Positions 22,451-34,018 of a DNA stretch of 64,000 nt are shown here, piece by piece (position 1 is the first letter of the stretch; every line of letters begins with the position of its first letter). Position numbers and translations under genes: made by a program. The notes below the pieces were generated by a model. The model did not search any database, was not told the origin of the DNA, and was given only the letters and a program-made list of their open reading frames with translations. Origin of the DNA: Penelope pileata. Lineage: Eukaryota; Chordata; Aves; Galliformes; Cracidae. The stretch covers positions 186,001 through 250,000 of the forward strand of contig WBMW01005324.1 of NCBI GenBank assembly GCA_013396635.1, read 5' to 3'.

Positions 22451-25400
22451 TGCCAATTTGCCTTTGATTTTCTGATGATTGACTAAAAGATGGCTACATG
22501 ACTAGACACATACTGAAAGTTTACTGATTAGGTAAGTTCCCCAAATATTTGAAATATTTTTTGATTTCTCAGTTAAATGATATGACAACCCATTCATCTT
22601 AATGAAACTTTTCAGCAGAATTATTCCTGAAGTACTTTTTGCTGTGTTTGTAGCTCAGAGTGTAAGTTTTATCAGCAGTGGGTAAATTCTGTAGAAACAT
22701 TATGCTCACAGTTTTATTTGGTAGAATTTTTTCTTTGTTGTTCCAAAGCTTCCTGTATTAAAACCAAAGGAATCTATGTCTCAGTTTGATTTTTTCACTC
22801 CTAGAATTTCTAAGGAAACATTGTTTGTCTTTGTTATTTAGGTACAAAAAGGGAATTTCCTCTTAATTATTTTCCACCTCAATGTTGAGTTAAAGTGCTG
22901 TTCCACGGCTGTGATTACATAAGTGTTCCTTTCTTTTGCCTTCTGATTTGTTGAAATATTGCAGTAACAGTGACATGTTTCCATTCTGAGAAAAGCCTAA
23001 GGCTGCTTTAGTATTATTCCAAATGATTGAAATTGCCATCTTGCTGACTTTCCCTTGGGCAGCTTAAGGCCTGTTTACTTTTGTATTTGTTTCACATGTT
23101 CCCTCTGAGTTTGGCTGGCAGGACATCATTACCTGGCTTGACAAGACAATTGGAGAAGATTCATATTTGATTAACTCCCTTTCTTACTGTCTGGTCAACA
23201 TAAACCTCCAGAATTATGCATTTAAAGTTAGAATTGATGATAAATTCTGATAAATGTTTGCAGAAAAGGAACAGTGATTTTTTTTTTCACTCCCTGGTTT
23301 TGCTGTAGTACTCATTTTTTAAATGTTTAGGTAACAGTCAATTGTTTTAATAGTATAGAGAACAAGCTTTTTCTCCGAAGTTGTATATAGTTCGTCTGAC
23401 AATTATTACAGCTGTTGTGAAATTTTCATTTTGGTTTATTTTGATGAATTCACAAGAGCCTGACAATATGAGGGGTTTTTGACAGGCTCTGTAGCACCTG
23501 TGCAAACCAGAATAAAAATCTTTTGAAGATAGCAATGTTTGAAGCCAAGTATCATAAACTATATGGAGAAATGCCACGCAGCAAAGCTAAGTAAGTTTCT
23601 GGAATGTAATGTATGAGTTCAGGAGTTCTTAGTCTGAGAGGTGTTTCCTAATAGGAAAGGAAGAAAGTCGACAGTAGAGGGTTCCTGTGGCAGCCAAGCT
23701 GCTAGCTTCTCAGTGGCAGGCAGATAGAGCATGGCACTATGGAGCTCTCTGACTGCAGTGCATTTTGCCTAGAGTTAGTTGTCAGAACAGAAGGGCATGT
23801 CTTTGGAAGGAAACATCATCACAAAAAACAGCAACAGAATCTATATGTAATTAAAAATAAATGTATGACTCCAGAGGCCTTAAAAAAATGTTCTTTCTTC
23901 ATCTGTCATTAAAGGCAGTATAAGAAAACTGATGAGCAAGATCTAGTTGCAACTGCAGATAGCCGTGTGCATGTTGTGCATCCAGCAGGGGCATTTGGAA
24001 GAAGGCTTAAAACTCCTTTCCTTCAAGGTGGTAAATTTGGAAAGTAAAAGCAGAAAACATGTTTTAGGTATCTTCCATTTGAAATCTCTCTGTAGTTGTA
24101 CCTTTTTTTTTCGTTCTATCCCTTTTCGTTTTTTATTTCACAGAGACTGTACTGTGGTAAACTTCCTGTTTGCCAAGAAGGGCAGTTAGCCACTGCTATA
24201 CTCTCCTTACCAAAGGAGGTTGATAAGCCCAAGTCAGAAATGATGTCTGCAGTGCTTCAGTGTGGTGTTGCCGTAGCACAGACTTGGACCTGAGTGAATC
24301 AGGATATGGTGATGCTCTCAGTACTGAACTGTGCTGCCTGTGACATTTTGTAATTACTCATTAAACACATCAAGGATGAGTGTGGACATAGTGGTTTAGA
24401 ATTATTAGTTAGCTGTTTCTCCAAACAAATCAACCCTGTCACCAGTGCATATGGGAATATTTTTATAATATGCACACATCCCATACCAACAAGCAGAATT
24501 AAGTATCCGTTGTACTGCTAACAGCATCACTTTTTTGGATTTCTTCAAAGATTTTACTTGAAGCAGCCTTCATTATTGACTCTCCCTAACCTTGCTCATC
24601 TTTCTCTGGCTCTTATAAACTTGTTTAATATCAAATTTAATAAATGCATTTGAATTAATGACCTATTTCAGGCAATATTTTAATGAAAATAATGGGAGCT
24701 TGAGAACTGTCAAAAGGCAAAACATTGATTTATTAGAAGCTTAAGGTAGTAGTTCGGTAGCAGTTAGCCAGTAAAATATGGAAATTAATTCATGTTCACT
24801 GGGATAAAGTTCACACAATGCAACACCAAAGCTAATGCATACTACCCGAAGTGTGCTGTGATATTGGGAGCCTAGTAAAACATACTTTGGTGCCTCCATA
24901 AAAGCAACTTACTGTATTCTAGAATCGCGCACTGGTGACATTACGAGTCTTGACCCTGTGTTAGGGCCCTGTAAGCTCAAAGTGGAACCTGCTGTTGCTA
25001 GGCTTGGGACTACTTGGCTGCCAGTGCCTGGAGCATGGATGAAACCTTTCAGATATTCCTGGTTTAGAATGAGACAGAGCTTTTCTGAAGAGTTATAGAA
25101 AGTGAAGTTCTTTAATTTTCTACTGTAATAAACTCTTTCAGAGCCTCTGGTCCCCATGTATTTGAGAACACAGGTACCCTTGGGGATCACATAGAAAACT
25201 TCTCTTTCTCTTCAGCTTGCCTGGAACAGCAGCATCATGCCTGGCAAACCTCAAGTGGATGTTCCACTTCAGCTCAGGGGCTCACATTCAAGGACCTCTG
25301 CATGTCTAATGGAGAGGTGTAAAACATTTTGATAACCCTCAGATTAAATTTATGCATGTCAAACCACTTTCATATTGTTTTTTCCTGAACATTTTTCCTG

Positions 25401-25478
25401 TGATATCAATAAAAACATTACCTTTGGCTTATTTAAACAAAGGTCAAAAGATAGCAAATATAATGCCGTGACATTTTC

Positions 25479-25541
25479 TTAATCTAAAATTAGTAATACT
25501 TAATCAAAAATTAATAATACTTAATCTAAAAGTAATAACAC
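25479..25541. repeat. Tandem repeat, three 21-bp copies
   Basis: Three adjacent 21-bp units (25479-25499, 25500-25520, 25521-25541) each begin TTAATC and end in TAATAC or TAACAC. They differ at one to four positions. Each carries two TAAT cores, so six homeodomain half sites are lined up at two turns of the helix. Confidence 0.85.
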
Positions 25542-26399
25542 TTAAAAAATACTCTCCCACAAAACTGATTCTGTCATAATTTCAAGCTCCATTCTGCATT
25601 ATTTCATCTAGTAGCCAGTTCAGGTTCTCTTTACCTGGTATGGTGTACTTCACTGAATTGTTTTGTCAGATGCTGTCAAGCCAACCTACCATTGTTAAAG
25701 AAAATCAAACTAAATCATTTTGGCATGAGCCTTCCAGGAATAAGGCACAGAATATGAAGGGTTTGATGAAATCAAGGATTTTATTTCAATATTGTAAAAG
25801 ACTGCCTGTCAAAAATGTATTACATTCTTTCAAACAATTTTGAATAAATAAATGTGTTTAAAATTGTGACAGTACAATTTAGATAAAGTTTTGGGAGATT
25901 ATTTTTGAATTATAATAACTTGAGGTAAAACAGTATTTGGAGTGTTCCGATTCAGAGAGAAAAAAATCTCTGAATTCTAGTGGTACATAGAACTGAAATC
26001 AAATAATAAATTCTATGCAGTATATGGAATTTCAGAACGCTTGTGTCTTATGAATATGTGAAGAAGTTTGGTTTGAAATCAGCACCTTTTTATTGTGTAA
26101 TACTAAATAATGTAAATTTATGTATATATTCTGAAGATGAATACAGGAAGGTACCATTACCTTTTAGATCACAGATGAAGCTTTGTAATTGTCCTGACAT
26201 TTATTTCATAAATTACATTCGTTTTATGGGTTGTTTGACATTATACAAGCATAACGTGAGCACGTCACTCAATTTTTTGCAGCTTTAACACTTAAATCAT
26301 AATACAGTGTATCTTCAGTTCCTTGTCAGTAAACTAAACTCATATATGTTTGCATTTAAATAAATAATCATGTTGTTTAGAAATATTTATTCCATAATT

Positions 26400-26640
26400 G
26401 TGTTGTCGCAGTGAAAGAACACCCAACAAAGCCATTAATGCAATTAAAGGTCACTTGTACATATTGTAATGGACTGCTCACTCACAGTATCTGTGCTAAG
26501 GGTCAGCACTGCAGCATGAAATGGATTGGCCTTGTTCAGTCTGTAAATAAATGGGTCAATTTATCTTGTATTTGCCAGACAACTGATGTAGTTGACTTAT
26601 TCCCAGTTTCTTAGCATTAGAGGACAGGTAGGCTGAAGAG
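26400..26640. promoter_or_regulatory. Candidate conserved non-coding element
   Basis: A 240-bp stretch of balanced sequence sits between very AT-rich flanks. It contains ACAAAGCCATTAATGCAATT near 26427, a nuclear-receptor half site AAAGGTCA near 26446, a CCAAT-type ATTGG near 26525, and a forkhead-like GTAAATAAA near 26540. It also happens to be open in one frame (26411-26614) but has no recognisable protein homology or splice borders. Weak, motif-based call. Confidence 0.3.
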
Positions 26641-28659
26641 ATCTTCCATAAAAATGTTAGTTGGTAAAGATTAAAAATGTTTTATCTACAAACGTTCTAT
26701 TTTTGCACTAAAATAATGGCACTTTTTTAAAGTCCATCAATATATTAGAAAGATATTGACTGTGAGTATTTAAGTAGAAGCGAAAAGAGTTAAGCAGCAC
26801 ATTCATAGTAGTTCTCAGTGGGAACTGAGCACCAGTTCCATTAACTGCTCTTTAAAATGCAACCAAATTTGAATAAAAATATTTCATAATTGCATAATGT
26901 TCTCACTTTACAAAAAATAATGAATTCAATCACGATGTTACACAGTAAAGGTATCTCTGGATCCTATATGTACCTTTAAATGCAGGAAAATAAATATTAA
27001 AGTCATGTTTTCTCAGCCAAAGGCCTATGTCATACTTAAACCTTATTGAAATGCATTGACATAGAAGTCCAGAAGTGTCAGTGAAAATATGAGAATAGGA
27101 TAACTTCACATATCAGCGTGGAAGAGCTGGGTAACCATCTGGGTCTTCTTGTCTCAGGACTGTTTGTTATGCTTTTGATTACTGATCATGCAGAGAGAAG
27201 GTACTCTGTAAACTAGGAAACTAAGCCTGGAAAGGGTTAAAACATCATTTTGTAGGAACACTGAGCAACAAAGCAGAATGTTTGCTATGACTGGTAACAG
27301 GCTTGAACAAACAAATTGTAAGTATTTTTATTTCAAGTTCAAAAATTGTAGTATAAGGCTTAACATTTCCAGTCTTATGAAAACCTTAACTTTGATTTTC
27401 AATGTTGCCTCCTTCAGAGTAAAAGCTTGGATTTTTATGGCCTTAGCAAATAACAGTTCAGCTCCTTCTTTCCCCAGTCCTTCCTTTTGAAGAAAGCGAA
27501 CAGCAATTCTGTTGTGCACAACAACTAAAACTTTGTGTCATTGCCCATAAATAAATAAATAATGTGTTTTTTGGTGTCAGCCCAAACCAACCATAAGCTG
27601 CTGGACTTTCAGAAAACAGCTGGTATCGCTCTCTGGAAATAACTCATTTTAAATGACTCATTTCAGATATTAAAGGTTTGAGAAAACCATGTTTTTTAGA
27701 TGATAAAAGTATCGTTCATGGGCTCTTTATCTTCTTTTGTCTTGCTTTGAGCCTCTAATGGCAAAACTTACTGAAGAATTTTTACTTTGAGATTCATAAA
27801 ACTTGCATGGTTTGCATGTTACAAAATAGGTATGAGAAGATAGACTTATCTTTTCTACCTATTGAACTAAAAATCTTTGAGCAATCTGTCTCCCTGAGTT
27901 ATGTTTAGAATAAAAGTAGAAAACAAAAATAAAAACAAATTTATCGCTTTTGAATGGGATCATGTGAATTCTCCGTTCAAGAGAAGTAAATACCAATTTG
28001 CATCCCAAAAGCTGCTTGCTATTCTTAAAATAACCTGATTGCTTAACGTTCAAAGTTTTAAGATCTTCAGTAATCCTTTCTAAGCAATGAACGTACAACT
28101 CGTTGTGAAAAAGACTAGTACAGGAATGCTTGGGGTGGGCGACTTGAGCTCAACAGCTGAATTTTGAGGGACCTGCTAAGTCTCCATCTGGAATATCTAC
28201 CGTCCTTTTGAATTAGGACCTTAATTACATATTTGTAAGAAATACATTTGGTGTGCTTGAATACTATCTGCACAGTGACCTGCCCTGCCATTGGGCTGGC
28301 TCAGACTCTCTTGCTGGAGAGGTTCAGAGGTTTGCAGTTGGAGATAGGCTCAGAGCCTGTGATGGCTGAACAGGCGTAACCGCAGCAGTTGCATTCATCT
28401 GTTCTTAGTCAAGGCCTAGAGTGTTCTGTCAGACTGTAGTTTTTGGACATGCATCCTTACTTGCTTTTATTTGTGAGCCAACAAACAATTAGATGGACAG
28501 GAGGAGACATGCTCACACACTGAGTCTCAGTGGTATTTCTTCCTTTTGTGGCCTTCTGCATGCAGCCTGTATGCTTACCTGCAGACTGGTGGAAAGTATA
28601 GCAGGTGACAATGATTCAATATAATATTCAGCACATTTTATTTTAAAGCGCGTGTCACG

Positions 28660-28870
28660 TAAGAGTGGAAAAGATTAAACTAGGAAAGCCCCGGAGCTGG
28701 CCAAGCTCATTGCCTGGGCAGGAGGAGGGCAGGGCCCAGGCAGGGTGCAGCCACGGTTCCCGCTCACACCTGGCTGAAGCGCGGCCTGCTCCTGGCTCCG
28801 GCCGCAGCCTGTCCCAGTCCTCACAGGCAGCGTGCAAGGCAACATGGACACTTCCCTCAGCCACTTGAGC
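28660..28870. other. GC-rich patch inside the AT-rich intron
   Basis: About 200 bp with strongly raised G+C stands out from its surroundings. It reads as G-rich then C-rich tracts such as GGAGGAGGGCAGGGCCCAGG near 28722, followed by AAGCGCGGCCTGCTCC near 28778. Both strands are open for about 67-69 codons, which is a usual effect of high G+C. No homology is recognised. It could be the remnant of an inserted retroelement, a gene-conversion-driven GC island, or part of the element that follows at 28.9 kb. Confidence 0.6.
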
Positions 28871-28899
28871 TGCCTTGTGTTACCAGCTCAGGAGCATAG

Positions 28900-29480
28900 T
28901 ATTTTCTGCTCTTTTATTCTGTGGTGTTTGTCATCCATTGGTTGCATCTCTTCTCTGATTGATTAATTAGGTTTTTAGTAACGTGCTCCTTAATCGATGA
29001 TCGCTGCAGTCACAGTCTCCAGCCTGCAGTCCTGAGGTACCAACGGCCCCTGAGGTAACAACATATACTTATTAATCAGAACTCTCACCTTTTAGCATAA
29101 GACTTTGTAATTCTGTGTGGATTGCAGGTTTCCTGTGCTGCCTCAAATGTCCTTTCAAAAACCTTTTGCTATCAGAGAGTAATGAAAGGAGCTACGTCAG
29201 TTTTTGCTGCTGCAATATAACAGTGCTGTTTCTGGGATGAGTGTTTATTAAGAGACATGAACAAGTACTTAGTGTGCAATTCTTGCTACTGTTAAAATAA
29301 GGAATTAGTAAGAGGAAAATGTAATATTTGTGTTTAGATATGATCCTCAACAGTACCATAGCCATGGGCTGTTTGTGTTTGGTCTACATCATGTGGGCTA
29401 AAAATAGCCTTCCTGTCATCTTATTGGCAGAGGGCTAGCTACTCCTTTAATTCTCTTTAAAAATGGATAGAGAGAAAGCC
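28900..29480. promoter_or_regulatory. Candidate enhancer: PBX/HOX-like, TAATTAG, TAATCGAT and MEF2 motifs
   Basis: It contains CCATTGG (CCAAT type) near 28935, TGATTGATTAATTAGG at 28957-28972 (overlapping PBX/HOX-like and TAATTAG cores) and TAATCGATGATCG near 28991. A perfect MEF2 consensus CTAAAAATAG lies at 29398-29407, followed by ATCTTATTGGCAGAGG near 29419. The density of specific words, the lack of simple repeats and the lack of a coding frame suggest a conserved element, possibly two. Function and target are not known from sequence; PAX6 is the obvious candidate by locus. Confidence 0.4.
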
Positions 29481-32329
29481 AGCATAAATATTGAATATGT
29501 GCAGATATTCCAGTAAGAAACTAGCAGGAGATTCCTGATGCTTTGAAAAGCTTTCTGGTTCCTTTTGCTTAAGGAAAGAGACACTTTGTAAATGAACATC
29601 ACGATTAAATGTATAAGGTTAATTTTTATTTTTGTTTTATTAGCATATATTTGTCTTATTTTTCTTTGAATCCTACTTAGGTTTTGTTCTTTTCAGGTTT
29701 CCTTTATATATTGATAAGAAATTACTGATGAGATATATTATTTTTCATCCATTAAATTAAAAGCTACATTATTTCTAATTTGTTTTTTAATAAAGCAAGT
29801 AGGAAGACCAGCAACTACTGGCTGCTAAAATACTGTGAAATAATCAGAAAAATTCTGAATGTTATGGGTTTGAGGTTTTTATAACCTATGAAAATACTAA
29901 AGAACTGGCTTGCTTTTAAGAAAACCTGAGCTTCTTCAGAAAATTTCAGGACAGCAGTTACAGCACAGAAAAGACACAGTTTTGTGGTGGACTTGGGTCT
30001 GTGTTGTCTTTTTCCTGATCTTAACAGGGCATTCTCGCTTTGAGAATTAGATTCAGGTTACTCAGACTCCTCTAAACCTACAAAGGAAATTTTTTGCCAT
30101 GTTTGTAGATTAAGGCTTTAAGGTAGAAGGGCTACATTGAAAGGATTTTGTCAGGGAATTACTTACATATTCTTGTATAAGAAGCATGTTTTTCTGTGTA
30201 GTCTGAAAAAAAATTACACACATGCCATGAGCTCTTCTACTTACGCCTCTCCAGTCTCTTTGCCTCTCACCTACACACACCATGGTGCGTATTTGCATCC
30301 TTTATGACAATATTCTTCTGCACATCCCGTTTCGGAGTTAACTATGTTCACTCAAATATGTATATCTGGGGTATTTTCTTGTGACATTTATTCTTGTTAT
30401 TTTTGGTTTCTCGGGTTTGTGTTTTGAAATTTGTTGTATCGCTACAAATTTTTGAATTGATCCAAAAGATCTGCATTTATTGAAAGCAGACTAAGAGGAG
30501 ATGTATTTGAAAGTAAGTTATGTTAACTACTGCTGTTATGGAAAGTTGGTGGTGGTGTTTCTTACAAATGATATTATGAAGAGAGAAGCAACTGATGTTG
30601 CATTTTCTACATTAGAGCACCCAAAGTAAAGTGAATAGTTGCATTCCATCTGTTGTGCATGAATTTCATTGGCTTGAGCTGTGGGTCGGTCTTCAGAACT
30701 GATGATCAAAACAGAGCATTTCTGGGAGAAAATTAGACATAACTGAAGTATTGCTATATGTGCAACATAGACCTCTGGTAAAAATATTTACAGATATAGC
30801 AGAATTTGTACAAAGCCAGAAGTAGTCAGTTAGAGATCATTTTTATTGAGACAAGTATCACTGTTTATATGAAGTGTTTAATCAATGTGTATTCTGATAA
30901 TTTTATGAGTTGGGTTTTTTTAATTAAAAAAAAGGAATATGACTTCATATGGAATTAAATTCCTAAAAGATTTAGTGTTTTCAGCATAATAAAAATATTG
31001 TAAAAATACTTCCTATCTTGAAAAATCAAACCAGCTATTCTTGTTTCAAGTTTCATCTAATATATCGTTCTGTATGGCTGTATGATAAACACATTATTCC
31101 TTGAACAGGAATTAAGAGTAAAGCTGCCAGGAAGGGGTTTTGTTGTCAGAGTTGTTCCCGCCTCATGTTTTGTAAGAGATTTCATGGTCCCATTGTAAAG
31201 AGTGGATGATTTAAAACGTGTTCCCAAGATAAACTTTCCCATTGTCATTAATGAGGATGGATAATACTGAGTGACAAGTGCATTAGGAATGACACAGAAA
31301 GAGCTGTTAGATTTGTCAGAGCATATCACTTCAGGCAATGAAACTTGAGGACATTCTTTTTTAGCAATTTTTTGCTGTTTATTAAAGAACCAAGGCTTGT
31401 GATTGCTCACACAGGTGGATTTTACTGTTTTGTTCATTAAATATTTAGATACCTTTGTAAAGGTAAAGGTGATAAATATTAGACTCCACTGCCAGGCGTT
31501 CTAGAGGTTACTTTGCTTAGAAATAATTCAGCAAAACTCATATACCTTTTATTTGTCTTTAAAAGCCTTATTTGGTGAATAATTTTTGATTTGCAATATT
31601 TTTTAGTGACTAGGAATATCTAACATTATATAATAACATGTGCTCTAAACTATCATAGGGCAGCTTCTGGGATGGAGCTTTAAAATTAGGACACTACACA
31701 AGTAATTTACATTGACTTAAAAAAATATTTCTCCATAGAGAAAGACTTCTTAAATATTTATCTCTGAGTAATTAATAATGTATGACTTTTTCTGGTGTTT
31801 AAAATCTTTCCAAACTACAACATGCCTATCAATTTCCATTTTGAACATGCAATTGGTCACTTTTTCGCCTTGATTCATCTTGCCTGGCTGCCAACCAAAT
31901 TTTGCCTCTGTATACCTTCTTGACACTAATAATGACTGAGTTTCTGTTCGTTTGCGTGCAAGATTTCCCAAGCGGCAGTTTGGGGCTGGGATAAACTATC
32001 TATCATGATTGCGTACAACTAATCTGCCTCAACCAAACCACCCAATGATTGAAATTACATTTGACAATTCACCTCTCCTTGGCTTGCCTGAGGTGAACAT
32101 AGCTACAGACCATCCCCGGAAGGGCATAGCAGCTCCTCCATATGTTGGGGAGGATCCTTTTATTTGTGTCAAGAGACTTTTAGCAAAGCATGTATAGGCA
32201 GAGATTTTTTTTTTTAGACTTCCTTGTTTTCAAATATATAGCTGCTGCTTTCTCCTAACCAAAGCATTTTACTTTTGTGAAACGTTTTCTGATTTTTAAT
32301 CCATTAAAACTGTTAAACTCTTTCTCTGG

Positions 32330-32850
32330 GCTGAACCAATGCAACGTTGGATGTATAGGAGATTAAAAATTCAAGAGGTATTTAAAGCGTCATGTATTGT
32401 TTGTTAGAACATTAGGCTATTAATAGACCACATGCTAGTCAAATAGCAAACAAGATGCCTGTTTCTGTGTTGACCTTTACCAAAGCTTACACCTGCTTGG
32501 AGCATTTTGTTAATACAGAAACTAAGAAAGAATGACAAAGCAAAATCTTTTCTGCCACATAAAAAATATTTTAATTATTTTCAAGATTACAGATTTATTC
32601 ATATTGTGTGTACTTGCTGGTTTGAATAGCTGTGCAAATATGATCGGACAAAGCAGACCTTTTATTTCTGGTTAAGATTACTCAAATAGTCTTTAACATA
32701 AAAAGCTTGCTGCTTTTTGCTAATTATTGCCCTTTTTGTATAAATTCACTTTTGTATTAATCATGTAAGTAATAGCCTATGTCATCAGGAGTGCTGCATT
32801 TCATTAGTAATACGTATGATTTGTTTCATCAGATATAATTACTTTGTTTA
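32330..32850. promoter_or_regulatory. Candidate conserved non-coding element
   Basis: A 500-bp stretch of non-repetitive sequence contains GTTGACCTTTACC near 32471 (nuclear-receptor-type half site), CACCTG near 32491 (E-box), GACAAAG motifs near 32534 and 32647, GCTAATTATTGCC near 32719 and TATTAATCATG near 32755. It has no coding frame. The weak call rests on texture and context. Confidence 0.3.
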
Positions 32851-33987
32851 AATAAAAACTTACTGAATAGTTAGGATAATAAAATTACATTTTAGGGGAA
32901 TCATTTATTTGTAGTTTTCTATTACAGTTTCGGTATATTGAGTTAAAAGACACACTGTTTTGTCAATCTAAATAGAAAATACTGAAGAATTGCATTCTGG
33001 AATACGTATCAATTTCCCACTGTTTTGTGTAACAGCATGTTGTGCTGTATTTGTGTGTTTCCACAGAAGAATAAAGATCTGCAGTCAAATTGTCCTTTCA
33101 AATAAGCACAGTCCATTCCTGCTGCAGAAAAGGGGAGTTTCACTGGTGTTCTCATGAAGGCATGGCTATCAGCCTAGTTTTGTTTCTGACACATCAAGTC
33201 ATACTTCTCTCCTTTCTTAAAACTGAAATACATTTATTCTAGCACTTTCATTCAGCAGATTAAGTTCAAGCTAAATTAATAATCTTTTTTAAATGCTTGC
33301 CAGCTGAAAATAGTATATACATCTGTCTTGTTTGGGGGGAGGAGACTAACACGGGTATCATACTTCCCGTAGCATTTACAGCCAACATGTCCAAAAGAAT
33401 CAGAACACTGTTGCGTACAGAAATCATGATTCTTATTAACCGGCTGCTCTGAAAGTAGAGAAGAATAACTCAGCCACACAGCCACGTTCAGTTGACTTGT
33501 TACAGCGGCATGTACTAAGTACACCCATAATTTATGTCCTACTGTCAATATTTATTATAATTGATTTTGTTATCAATCTTTTTTCTTTGTGTGTATTTAT
33601 GGCACAACACTGTGCCTTTGTGGATAGAGGTATCTTTAAACAAGCCCTCAAGCATCCAAAAAAGCATTATTGCCAGGTTAGAGCTGGTAGCCCAATCAGA
33701 GCACCAACCTAACCAGAGTTGTTTGCGTCATATTGCCTCAATATGTTCTTGTTCTTTGTAGTAGCTATTCTGCTTCTTCATAATTCCAGAACTCTTTTTT
33801 TTTCCCGTGGTAGTAACCATGAATTCTTAAAAATAGCTTATTCAGTTCTTACTCTGGAATTGAGATTTTCTTGTGAATCTTTCCTGAGCCACCAAAACAT
33901 TATGCTATTACTTGGCATAATGCCCTTTCTCCTGTATGACCATAAATGACAGTTCTTGTCCACATCAGAAGATATCAGAATAGCTGT

Positions 33988-34014
<27 letters not shown>
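33988..34014. repeat. A-homopolymer, 27 bp
   Basis: This is the longest homopolymer of the window. It follows GAATAGCTGT and precedes GTTTGCTGCTGT. It could be the tail of a retroposed copy inserted on the + strand. I recognised neither a body upstream (33.4-33.98 kb) nor a flanking target-site duplication, so a simple microsatellite is equally likely. Confidence 0.9.

Positions 34015-34018
<4 letters not shown>

Noticed and set aside
28655..28868. Overlapping 67-69 codon frames on both strands
   Set aside because: Explained by local high G+C, which removes stop codons on both strands.
31057..31437. 126-codon minus-strand open frame with an ATG, open for about 20 more codons upstream
   Set aside because: No recognisable domain or splice borders. 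With about 6% stop codons per triplet in this composition, roughly one open stretch this long is expected by chance in a 64 kb window read in six frames.
33400..33987. Processed pseudogene ending in the 27-bp A-run
   Set aside because: The sequence before the A-run gives no recognisable protein in any frame, has no polyadenylation signal at a proper distance, and no target-site duplication could be matched.
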